From positions 1,135,871-1,196,356 of the forward strand of contig CAJNDS010002623.1 of NCBI GenBank assembly GCA_905221605.1: a DNA stretch of 60,486 nucleotides, in the 5' to 3' direction. The first letter of the stretch is position 1, and the number at the start of each line of letters is the position of its first letter. Shown here piece after piece: positions 9,582 through 19,349 of this stretch. The notes below the pieces were generated by a model that made no database searches, was not told the DNA's origin, and was given only the letters and a program-made list of their open reading frames with translations. A program made the translations under genes and the position numbers. The stretch is from Symbiodinium natans. Taxonomy: Eukaryota > Sar > Dinophyceae > Suessiales > Symbiodiniaceae.

Positions 9582-10300
9582 GGACGTAGGTGTTGCTGCG
9601 CTAGGAACTCGCTTCTCTGCTTCCCTGAGATCCATTCTCGACGATGGCCTTCTCGGACGTTCGCCGTGTTCGGACGTGGTCACTGCTCGGCTACACAGGA
9701 GCCCAGTTCCCTTAACCCCTTTGCCAGAATGAGGGGCACCAGCTACACGAGCCGGGCAGCCGTCCTCTTCTGCCTGCCACTGGCTGGCTCACTTGCGTTC
9801 AAGAATATGTGAGCGACACTACGAGGCTTCAAGTCCCAGATGGTAAGCACAGCTTTGCTTGAAGACCTTCAGCTCCAGAGTGGAGGGCGGATCGTGGCTT
9901 CGCTGCTTCAAACTTCAAGAAGTCGCAGGGCGCCCCGCAAGCAGACTGATTCATCCTCGCCGGCCCGACCGACTGGGCCCGCCGCGACACAAGAACATCT
10001 CGTGTGCAAGCGGCGACCGCCTGCAAAATAGCTGCAACACCCCCGCCTCCCCCCACACCCTTCCCGGCCCTGGCCCTAGCCTCTTGATCCGCTTGGTTTC
10101 GAGTTCCGGGGTTAGGTGATGCCTTGTTTACTGCGACAGTTTGTGCGCCTCAATCCTCCATCGACCAGAAGCCGTTAAACCGTTAAACCTCTCACCCAAA
10201 AGCATCTTAAGCCCGAAAAAGATGACAACCATCATGCGACGTTGCTCCTGGCCTTTTCGGAGATGCCCTAAATCCTAGACTCAAAATGGCTCCCGGCGGC
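9582..10300. other. Host unique sequence, no confident gene
   Basis: A short frame at 9729-9811 begins MRGTSYTSRAAVLFCLPLAG, superficially like a signal peptide, but is only 27 codons before a stop and has no recognisable continuation. The rest is GC-balanced unique sequence without a clear domain. Confidence 0.4.
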
Positions 10301-10303
10301 CCT

Positions 10304-10939
10304 TGAAACCCTAAACCCTAAACCCTAAACCCTAAACCCTAAACCCTACACCCTACACCCTAAACCCTAAACCCTAAACCCTACACCCCGAGCCCCGAGC
10401 CCCGCAGGCCGAGACGCTTGTGCCATTGGCGGCAACGACGCCCTTCGGTGTTGGCCTCAGTCATCAGGTGCTAAGACTGGCAGTGGGGGCTGACGAGCCC
10501 CCTATGGGTGGCTGTCAAAGTTATGATCCCTTCTAGGGTGCCCGAAGTATTAGGGTACAACCACCCCTATGAGGACCTCACGGGGGGTTAGACAAGAACA
10601 GTTGCCAGGGATGGTGGCTTGTTTAGGAACTTAAACCCTAAACCCTAAACCCTAAACCCTAAACCCTAAACCCTAAACCCTAAACCCTAAACCCTAAACC
10701 CTAAACCCTAAACCCTAAACCCTAAACCCTAAACCCCAAAGGATGCCTTGTCATGTGTCTCACTTCAGCTTCCTGCTCTCCAGGACTGGTCAGCATGAAC
10801 CCGGGGCCCTACAGTTTCGAGCTGGCTTGGTCTGCGGGGGATCCGAAGGACAGGGGATGGGAACCCTAAACCCTAAACCCTAAACCCTAAACCCTAAACC
10901 CTAAACCCTAAATCCCAAACCCTAAACCCTAAACCCTAG
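10304..10939 (+). repeat. Three CCCTAAA arrays around an exon
   Basis: Near-perfect CCCTAAA arrays lie at about 10304-10391, 10630-10737 and 10861-10939. The last two bracket the FnIII-like exon 10784-10850, which shows how closely the arrays sit to coding islands. Confidence 0.9.
10784..10850 (+). CDS. FnIII-like exon, A/B strands
   Basis: After GCTCTCCAG the frame encodes GLVSMNPGPYSFELAWSAGD, then PKD. YSFELAWSAGDP is a B strand and turn very like LNVKWDPGDPQ at 18895. It is flanked by CCCTAAA arrays within 50 bp upstream and 15 bp downstream. Confidence 0.55.
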
Positions 10940-11456
10940 GAACTTGCAGGCAGATTCAGCTGTGCCTGCCACTCAGGGAAGACCGTTGTTGTGCGTTGGG
11001 GTTCCTGCCCCCTGCTTGATGTTCGGACGATGACAGCACGAACAGCAGCAACAGCCACAACGAAGGAGAAGAAACCGAGGAAAACAACAAAGGTATATAA
11101 TAGCAGCAAGAACAACACCGACCTGCTCCCAGCTTTTGCTGCTGTTCTTGCTACTGCTGCAGCTCCATCACTCCTGCGTCTCCCTCCGCTCCTGCTCTGC
11201 ACTTACAGGGTTTAAAAGGGTTTAGGGTCTTGGGTTTTGGGTTTTGGGGTTTAGGGTGGTACATGTATATGTACATGCCGAATGGCATCTAAACGACACC
11301 GACTGCATGGTGCATTGCGAAAGCTTACAAGGCACGTTGGCCGTTGAAAGCCCTTCATTCAAACTTCAATGCTGCTTCTGTATAAGGGTTTCAGATTTGG
11401 GGGCTTGGGCATTAGGGTTGAACATAAACCCTAAAACCCTAAACCCAGTGCCACAG

Positions 11457-11508
11457 GACTGCCTGTACCAGAAGTGGTTGGTGGAGATAAAGGACGAGAA
11501 CTACACAG
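11457..11508 (+). CDS. FnIII-like exon, C strand
   Basis: After GTGCCACAG the frame begins GAC TGC and encodes DCLYQKWLVEIKDENYT, ending at GGTGGCC (GT donor). It has the same phase and motif as the exon at 6629 and is the natural continuation of exon 10784-10850. Confidence 0.55.
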
Positions 11509-11649
11509 GTGGCCTTGCTCAAGCTCTGTGACTTTGGGGTTCGGGTTAGGGTGTGGAGTTTAGGGTCTATCTCTCTCCCTCTCTTTCTTTCTGTCTCTTA
11601 CTCTATTTACCTGCAGTTTGGCAGTAGAGTTACAGTAGTCGGGAGGCCT

Positions 11650-12774
11650 GCGTGGGGGGGGGGGGGGGGGGGGGGTGGGGGGCGGGGGGGGGGGGTGGGG
11701 GGGGGGTGGGGGGGGGTGGGGGGGGGGTGGGAGGGAAGGGCGGAGCAAAACGGAGGGGCGAGCAAGCGGAGGGGGCGGGCACTGGAGCCCTAAAAGTCAG
11801 TTCATCTAGGGCCCGTAAACTGTGGGGCCATGAGGTGGGGGGGTCTGGGGGGCGCGCCACTGGGTAGGGGAGTGGAGGGGGGTGGGGGAGGGGCGGAGTG
11901 GGGGTGGGGGGGTGGGGTGGGGTGGGGTGGGGGGGTGGGGGTGGGTGGGGGGGGGGGGGGGGGGGGGGGGGTGGTCGGAGGGGCGGAGCGGGCGGGGGGG
12001 CGGGCATGCACTGAAGCCCTTTAAAGTCAGTCATCTGATCGAGTGTAGAGAGGCAAAGGGCCAGAGCCCCGTAAAACTGTGGGGCCATGAGGCCAGTAGC
12101 CACAGGGCCAGGAGGGGACCATCAAGGGCATGGAGCCATTGGCCAGCTGGCCAGGGAAAGGGTTTGGGGGGACGGTGATGGTGAGCGAAGTGAGGGGGCG
12201 ATGGGGAGGGTGGGCGGAGCGGGCGGGAAGCCTTTTTTTCGTCAGTCAGCTGATCGGGTCTGCCAGAGGCCCGTAACACCAGGTGGCGCCACTGGGGGCA
12301 TAGGGTTGGGGGGGGAAAAATGGGGGGGTGGGGTGGGGGGGGGGGGGGGGGGAGGGATGGAAGGCAGGGCTGGAGTGGGGGGAGCGGTCAGGGTGTGGAT
12401 TGGCCCTGAAACAGCAGAGATCCATAAGGGGCGGAGTCGTCAGGAGAGGGTAGGCCTGCATGGGGAAGGGTGGGGGGGGGGGGGAGGCGTGGGGGCAGGG
12501 GAAAGCAGGTGCCGAGCAGGTGGCAAGTGGGGTGAAATAGCGTGAGAGGGGGGACAGAGAGCGGTCCGGGGGCGGGAGCAAGGGGGAGGGGAGCGGTTGG
12601 GAAGGGTAAAGTCAGTCAGCTGATCGGGTCTGCCAGAGGCCCGTAAAACCAGGTGGCGCCACTGGGCATAGGGCCGCGCGGGGGGTGGGGGGTGGGGTGG
12701 GTGGGGGGGGAGAGTGGGGGTGGGAAGGGTAAAGTGAGTCAGCTGATCGGGTCGGCGCGGGGGGGGGGGGGGGT

Positions 12775-12851
<77 letters not shown>

Positions 12852-14376
12852 TTGGGGAGTTGGGATGGAAGGCAGGGCGGGTGTGGATTGGCCCTGAAAC
12901 AGCAGAGATCGGTGAGGGGCGGAGTAGTCGGGAGAGGGTAGGCCTGCATGGGGAAGGGGGTGGGGGGGGGGGGCGTGGGGGTAGGGGAGGGCGGCGGGGT
13001 GAAAGCGGTGAGAGGAGGGACAGAGATGGGGGGAGGGAGCGGGATGGGGGTGGAGTGGCATGGTTGGGAAGGGGAAGGGTGGTGGGGAGCGGGGTAGGGG
13101 AGGAGGAAGGGGACCCTCTCCCGACTACTCCCTCACCAATCTCAGGGGCCAATCCACACGCGCTGAGCGCTCCCCCCATCCAGCCCTGCCTTCCCCCCAC
13201 CCCCCCCCCCACCCACCCCCGGCCCTATGCCCAGCGGCGCCACCTGGTTTTACACTGACGAAAAAAAGCGCTCCCCTTCCCGCCCGCTCCTCCCCATCGC
13301 CCCCTCACTTCCCTCACAATCACCGTCCCCCCAAACCCTTTCCCTGGCTCCATGCCCTTGATGGTCCTCTGGCCCTGTGCGTACTGGCTCATGGCCCCAC
13401 TCTGGCCCTTTGCCTCTCTACTCCGCACTCCGCCCACTTCGCTTGCTCCGCCCTTCCCCCCCCCCCACCCCCCCCCCCCCCCCCCCCCCCACCCCCCCCG
13501 CCCTCCGGCCCTGAAACAGCAGAGATCGGTGAGGGGCGGAGCAGTCGGGAGAGGGTAGGCCTGCACGGGAAGGGGGTGGGGGGGGGGTGCGTGGGGGTAG
13601 GGGAGGGCAGAGTGCTGAGCGGGTGGCAAGTGAGGTGAAAGGGTCAGAGCCACTGGGCATAGGAACGGGGGTGGGGGTAGGGGAGGGCGGAGTGGCGGAA
13701 GCAAGGGAGGGGAGCGGGATGGGGTAATCCACACCCACCCTGACCGCTCCCCCACTCCAGCCCTGCCTTCCACCATCCCGCTCCCCTCCCCCTTGCTCCC
13801 GCCGCCGGACCGCTCCCCTTCCCCATCTGTCCCCCCTCTCACGCTTTCACCCACCCCCACGCGCCCCCCCCCCCCCACCCCCTTCCCCATGCAGGATCTC
13901 TGCTGTTTCAGGGCCCCGCCCTGACCGCTCCCCCCACTCCAGCCCTGCATCCCCCCACCCTCCCCCCCCCACCCACCCCACAACCCCCCCGGCCCTATGC
14001 CCAGTGGCGCCACCTAATTTTACGGGTGTCTGGCTCAGCTGACTGACTTTAAAGGGCTCCGCCCCTCCCGCCAGCTCCGCCCACCCTCCCCCTCACCATC
14101 ACCCTCCCCCCAAACCCTTTCCCTGGCCAGCTGGCCAATGGCTCCATGCCCTTGATGGTCCCCTGACCCTGTGCCCACTGGCTCATGGCGTGACAGTTTT
14201 ACGGGCCTCTGGCCCTTTGCCTCTCTAGACTCGATCAGATGACTGACTTTAAAGGGCTCCAGTGCATGCCCGCCCCCTCCGCCCGCTCCGCTTGCTCCGC
14301 CCTTCCCTCCCACCCCGGGCCTCTGCCCTTTGCCTCTGGCCTTTGCCTCTAGCTCCGCCCACTTCGCTTGCTCGCC

Positions 14377-14451
<75 letters not shown>

Positions 14452-14470
14452 ACCCCCCCATCCTCCTCCC
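11650..14470. repeat. G-rich/C-rich satellite array forming a giant inverted repeat
   Basis: The left half (about 11650-13120) is G-rich on the + strand and the right half (about 13190-14460) is C-rich. Unique punctuating blocks are repeated in inverted order. For example, the block with GACCATCAAGGGCATGGAGC and GGCCAGCTGGCCAGGGAAAG at 12118-12166 returns as its complement near 14110-14165, and AAAGTCAGTCATCTGATCGA at 12022 returns near 14230-14255. G runs (12760-12850) and C runs (14376-14452) exceed 70 bp. Apparent proteins here are poly-Gly or poly-Pro artefacts. Confidence 0.8.
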
Positions 14471-14612
14471 CGACCCCCCCCCAGGGTAGTGGGAGGGGGG
14501 GCAGGGGAAGGGGTTGGTGGTGGGAGGTTAGGGGCGGAAGGCAAGGCCAAGTGGAGAGGTGGAGTGGAATGGTTGGGAAGGGGAAGGGGGAAGAGGTTGC
14601 GGTGAGGGCAGG

Positions 14613-14660
14613 GAGGGTCTTCACTGACGCCGCCCCGCTGTTGCTGGGGTCGGCGGATAT
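14613..14660 (+). repeat. 48-bp direct repeat, copy 1
   Basis: The 48 bp beginning GAGGGTCTTCACTGACGCCG and ending GTCGGCGGATAT are identical to 21889-21936. Each copy lies at the right edge of a G-rich satellite array, so it is either part of a shared array end or a marker of a duplication. Confidence 0.9.
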
Positions 14661-15340
14661 CGGCTTATTATGCGAGCTCACCTTAGAACCCAAACATTTT
14701 CCTAAGATTTGTTTCTGGTGTTCTCGGTTCTTGAGGAGGGTAATCAAAAATAATTAGGCCTCATGCTTCTTTCATGTCCTCAACAAACAGGTATGGTTGA
14801 AGACCCGAATCCTGTCACCTCTCGCAGAATGCCCTTTTGCGATTGTTTTGGTTGTGCATGCAATCCGTGGCGATTCCTCCATCCGACCCATTCCACCACG
14901 CATGCTATGGACCTGCATACACGCATACAGTTGGTAGGTGCAAGAACCAGAAACGAGGACCGCAGACATCCCGCTGGTCAGGCATCGTTTCCCAAGCCCT
15001 CGTCAACTATCTCTGGGATATGAGGAACCATCCGGGCCACTCCTTTTTACGTAAGGATGTACTAGGTATTCAAGAGCTCATAAGACCCCGCTTGTCCTGC
15101 TCGCTTGCAAGCTGCGCCAGCCCGGTGTTCATTCCTCCTCGAACAGTTTAAAACAAGTACAGGAGGCCCCTAAATCCTAAACCCTCATCCCTAAACCCCT
15201 AAACCCTAAACCCTAAATCCTAACCCCCAAACCTCCACCAAGGTGATGTGTGGCGAGAAGCCATCGAGTGTGGACGCGATGTGCGAGATGTCACCAGTCC
15301 GGGACCTGAGGGTAAGGCCAAGGCCGAGGGTCTGATCTGT
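14661..15340. other. Host unique sequence, no confident gene
   Basis: About 680 bp of unique sequence with short open frames on both strands (for example 14763-15023). An island at 15241-15310 follows CTCCACCAAGG and may be exon-like (VMCGEKPSSVDAMCEM), but no FnIII signature is clear. Confidence 0.35.
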
Positions 15341-15346
15341 ATGTCG

Positions 15347-15443
15347 GAGCCCTAAACCCTAAACCCTAAACCCTAAACCCTAAACCCTAAACCCTAAACC
15401 CTAAATCCTAAACCCTAAACCCTAAACCCTAAACCCTAAACTC
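15347..15443 (+). repeat. CCCTAAA array
   Basis: About thirteen units with one CCTAAAT variant, lying upstream of the exon at 15551. Confidence 0.9.
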
Positions 15444-15550
15444 AGGTTGCACCATAACGATGCTGCACGAGGGCTACTTGGGAGAAGAGGCGCCCTCGTG
15501 ATCCGCCACCGTCCACGCGCGAGTCGAATTCAGCCGTTCGCCTGCGCCAG

Positions 15551-15617
15551 TCCGACCTCCGCAGTGCCACGGAGTACGAAGTGCGCGTGCAGGAAATCTG
15601 TTTGGGTCCCAGTCCAG
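15551..15617 (+). CDS. FnIII-like exon, F/G strands
   Basis: After GCCTGCGCCAG the frame encodes SDLRSATEYEVRVQEICLGP, then SPG. LxSATEYEVRVQEIC is an almost canonical FnIII F/G hairpin with the ExC feature of the other copies. It runs directly into TTTAGGG repeats (GTTTAGGGG) at 15618, so a GT donor coincides with the start of the telomere-like tract. Confidence 0.6.
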
Positions 15618-15899
15618 GTTTAGGGGTTAGGGAGTTTAGGGTTTAGGGTTTAGGGAGTTTAGGGTTCAGGGTCATGTCGGCATGGCCTGGATCAAGCATG
15701 CGCGGATTCGGGTTCACAAGTCAGCTGCCCAGGTGAGACCTACACCTCCATCTACGACCCTTGGGGGGGCTCGCGGGAGCGTCAGGGACTCAGGCACGCT
15801 GCAGAGCGCGGGGGGCCGCCTGAACCCCTGAACCAAAGCCTCTAACCTCTCTAAACGCCAAACCCTAGTTCAAACCTCCTACAACCCCCATACCTGACC

Positions 15900-16024
15900 C
15901 CTGAACCCTTAACCCTAAACCTTAAACCCTAAACCTAAACTCTAAACCCTAAACCCTAAACCCTAAACCCTAAACCCTAAACCCTAAACCCTAAACCCTA
16001 AACCCTAAACCCTAAACCCTAAAC
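15900..16024 (+). repeat. CCCTAAA array
   Basis: About seventeen units, degenerate at the left end and perfect at the right. Confidence 0.9.
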
Positions 16025-16459
16025 CAAATCAAGCATACCCGCCGCAGCGCATCCCATTGAGGTGCAGCGTACTTGGACAGCCCAGTCCACTACCTGCCGT
16101 TCGACCAGCTGCCGAGGCCGGCTTGTGGGTTTTAAGGGTTTTAGGGGTTTAGGGTTTTGGGTTGTAGGCTTTTAGGGTTTTAGGGTTTTAGGGTTTTAAG
16201 GTTTTAGGGTTTAGGGTTTAGGGGTCCAGGGTGTTAAGGTTTCTAAACCCAAAACCCTCAGATTTGGGGACGGTAGCTTCCTTCGCACTGGGATGAGCCC
16301 CAGCAATGCAAGAGCAGCCTCCCTGATGAGGGAACCCCCCCCCCCCCCGGCTATCTTTTCATGACATCGCGGTAGGATACCAGCGTCACAGGGCTCTTCT
16401 CAAAGAGGTGCCAGGGGACGTGCATGCTTCTGCTGTGCAGTGGGGCGGCTCCAGGACCC

Positions 16460-16545
16460 TGGCGCCCGTGCCAACCTTGACACCCCTCAACTTCAAAGTC
16501 AATGAGACGGACCACCAGCACGTGGCCCAGCACCTCTTGCTCTGT
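16460..16545 (+). CDS. FnIII-like exon, A strand
   Basis: The frame encodes VPTLTPLNFKVNETDHQHVA. PLNFKVNETD resembles an FnIII A strand and compares with APENLTVSNETVEHS at 6370. Borders are not defined. Confidence 0.35.
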
Positions 16546-16725
16546 CCGTGCTCGAGGCAGCCTCTGTGAGATCTAAACCCTCAACTGCCAAAGCCCTAAA
16601 CCCTTTCAACCCTTTTTTTTCTCCTTGTAAACCCTATAAACCCCTTTCAACCCTACAAAAAAACCCCATAAAACCCCCGAAACCCCTATGTAAACCCTAT
16701 GTAAACACTACGCCGGCATGCCTAG

Positions 16726-16800
16726 GTCATTCAGACTCAGCTGGGACGCCCAAGTCTCCAACGACTGTCGGTTCCGCAACTGGACCGTGGAGGACACTCG
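16726..16800 (+). CDS. FnIII-like exon, B/C strands
   Basis: After GCCTAG the frame encodes SFRLSWDAQVSNDCRFRNWT, then VEDTRD. It joins in one exon the B-strand SFxLxW motif and the C-strand DCxFxxWxV motif that occur separately elsewhere, confirming their order in one domain. A TTTAGGG tract starts about 10 bp downstream. Confidence 0.6.
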
Positions 16801-16804
16801 TGAT

Positions 16805-17880
16805 GTTTTAGGGTTTGGGGTTTAGGATTTGGGGTTTAGGGTTTAGGGTTTGGGGGGTAGGGTTAAGGGTGGCAACACCAGAATTGTGCCATAGTAGGTG
16901 GTCTCTAGATCCAGTACCCAACTTTCCCTGAGAGCCTCTTCGCACGCGGCGCAGATCCGGCTCATCATCCACTGCATTGCGGGGGTCGGCTACACAAATT
17001 GCACAGCGGCCTCTTTCTGAGATGCGCCCCCAAACCCAAAACCCTTAACGCTCAACCCAAGACCCCCTTGTCAAAGTCTGTGGTCTCATTTAGTGTGTGG
17101 AGACCCTGGGTCGGCTCTCTTGCCAAGACTTGTAATTGCAGCCCCTTGCTGTTTGGTGGAACAGAGGGGGGGGGTAGTCGGGGAACCCATGATTGCTCGC
17201 TAAGGTGGAAGACGAACCCTGGGAAGTGCCGCCCACGTGCGTGATCAAGGCTCGAGAACTCAGAAACAGCTGCCCTTCACATGGGCATATTCAATTGAGC
17301 GTCCTTCTGTCCGTAACCCTAAACCGAAGCCCTGACCCGAAACACTAAACCGTTTCGGGTTTAGGGTTCAGCTGCCCCAAACGCCTGAACCCCAAACCTT
17401 CTTCTGGACTTCATTTTGTCTCCAGTTTCTGTGCCTTGGATGTCTAAGCCCGGCTCATGCTTTGCAGGACAGGTCGATCACCACCTGCAAGGCCGAGTTT
17501 AGGGTTTAGGGTTTAGGGTTTAGGCTTAGAGCTTAGGGCTTAGGGTTTAGGGTTTTGGGTTGGTATTGGCCTGCTTTGGGTACACAGGAGTTTGGGGCTT
17601 AGGGTCTGTTTTCGTTTGTCTTTTTCGCGGGGGTTGTTTCCCCTACAAACATAAAGCCGGCCGGAAAGGGAGAAAGGTACGCCAAAAACATGAGGCCACA
17701 ATTTTTGTATGGAACCCACCACATCTTCAGGGTCTTCGTTTGGCTGCAAGAGGGCTTTTTGTGTTCTGTGGGTTTGTTGGGGACATTCGGGGTTTTCTTG
17801 CTTTGAGTCGGTGGGCCCCATTCTGCCCCGGTGTGTTTTGTGGCCACCGGGCCCTTGAGCTCCAGAGCTCCTACCAAGAA
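16805..17880. other. Host unique sequence with short TTTAGGG/CCCTAAA tracts
   Basis: Degenerate telomere-like runs lie at 16805-16868, 17315-17395 and 17500-17560. Open frames such as 17560-17904 read through repeat-derived sequence. No confident exon is recognised. Confidence 0.4.
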
Positions 17881-17890
17881 GTGCATGGCA

Positions 17891-17955
17891 GGTGTACCAC
17901 GTGAAGAGCTACGGCTTCTACGAGGTCAAGATGCGGGAGCGCTGTGCGAGTCTTA
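17891..17955 (+). CDS. FnIII-like exon, F/G strands
   Basis: After GCATGGCAG the frame encodes VYHVKSYGFYEVKMRERCAS. SYGFYEVKMRERC matches SYTVYxVRVREVC at 3256-3360 residue for residue in the key positions (Y, V, R/K, E/R, C). Confidence 0.55.
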
Positions 17956-18356
17956 GCGTTGGAAGCCTGAAGCTTGAGAGTGTCGACCACTTGAACTTCT
18001 GAGCAGCACCAAGAGGGTTTTCATAAAAACAGTTTTTACAGAGGGTTTTTATAAAAGCCCTCTTTGCAAAACCCGTTTTTTTTTTTTAAACGCTTAGAAC
18101 ACATCCTCTCCCGCAGAGCTTTCGCGGATTTCTGCAACCCCTCTGGCGGCTGTCCCCTGCGCTGGCTTTCGGGTACCCTAAACCCCCAGCCCCAAGCCCT
18201 AAAACCCAAGAACCCGACAATCCTGCGCCTCGGGGACCTGAGGTAGCGATGGGACGGCGGAGAGCTCGGATGCGACGCTCATCGCTCCGTCCTAAGAAAG
18301 GGGGTCGCAGGGTGCGTCGGTCGGAGGGCCGAGGGCTTTGGGACCCCCCCCAACCC

Positions 18357-18732
18357 CTAGACCCTAGACCCTAAACCCTAAACCCTAAACCCTAAACCCT
18401 GAACCCTAAACCCTAAACCCTAAACCCTAAACCCTAAACCCTGAACCCTAAACCCTAAACCCTAAACCCTAAACCCTAAACCCTAAACCCTAAACCCTAA
18501 ACCCTAAACCCTAAACCCTAAGCCGAGGCTGAAGTCTGGCCCTTCCTGTCCGACGTTCCTGATAACATGTCCAGCCGGCCTGCAGATGCGTGCAGTTGGG
18601 AGCTGGATGGGTTTAGGGTTTTAGGGTTTTAGGGTTTAGGGTTTAGGGTTTAGGGTTTGGGGTTTAGAGTTTGGGGTTTAGGGTTGGGGTTTAGGGTTTA
18701 GGGTTTAGGGTTTAGGGTTTAGGGTTAGTTTA
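18357..18732. repeat. CCCTAAA array followed by an inverted TTTAGGG array
   Basis: CCCTAAA units run from 18357 to about 18522 and TTTAGGG units from about 18609 to 18727, with some 85 bp of unique sequence between them. The pair forms a large inverted repeat. Confidence 0.9.
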
Positions 18733-18740
18733 GGCTGGTT

Positions 18741-18835
18741 ATGTTCCCCCTGATACTAGCAGTCCTACCTGTCCTTAATAGGGACTATAGTTTTCCCTCA
18801 CTTATAACCCCTATTGTGCGTATAAGGGGGAACAT
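18741..18835 (+). repeat. Family B MITE-like element with terminal inverted repeats
   Basis: The 95-bp unit starts ATGTTCCCCC and ends GGGGGAACAT, a perfect 10-bp terminal inverted repeat. It is AT-rich inside and non-coding. Matching ends occur at 26174 (ATGTTCCCCCTTATGCG), 35278 (29 bp nearly identical to this left end) and 5361 (GGGGAACATCCCAAG). No clear target duplication is visible. Confidence 0.65.
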
Positions 18836-18894
18836 CCCAAGGTTTAGGGGCAGGGTTCGGGGCTTGGAGTTTGGGGTCTGCCGCGTTGTGCCAG

Positions 18895-18967
18895 GACGGT
18901 CTCGTCCCCGGAGCCCTTCACGCTGAATGTGAAATGGGATCCCGGGGATCCCCAGGAATGTGACTCG
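18895..18967 (+). CDS. FnIII-like exon, A/B strands
   Basis: After TTGTGCCAG the frame encodes TVSSPEPFTLNVKWDPGDPQ, then ECDS. It parallels YSFELAWSAGDPKD at 10784. A second piece after TTTTTTCCAG (19073) reads VFAYWDVQVQACRLP in another phase and could be the following C strand. Confidence 0.5.
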
Positions 18968-19349
18968 GTCTTGCGAGAAAGCGCTTTATTTTATATTTTT
19001 TGCATCATTTAACGACAGCCTCCGCTTATCTTTTTTCATCGGGTGACGTCCTTTGCTCTCTTTTTTTCCAGGTGTCTTCGCGTACTGGGACGTCCAGGTT
19101 CAGGCCTGCCGCCTCCCGACTGACATGTGTATATATATATATACATGGCATATACATATATATTATATTATTTAATGGCTACCGCCAGTGCCGCCGACCC
19201 CTTCGAGGCAAACGCCCAAGCTGCCCAAACCCTATCCCTTCGTTTCCACCCCCCCCCCTTCTTCTCCTGCTCAACTCTGGGAGATAATGCCTCTGCTCTA
19301 AGCGCCGAAACCGTAAACCTTGGTTCTAAGTTCTGAAACGGTATATGTA

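Noticed and set aside
9729-9811. Start of a secreted protein with a signal peptide
   Set aside because: Only 27 codons before a stop and no continuation could be recognised; too little to call a gene.
11509-14757. Many long open frames rich in Gly or Pro
   Set aside because: They are produced by G or C homopolymers in the satellite array; no non-repetitive domain is present.
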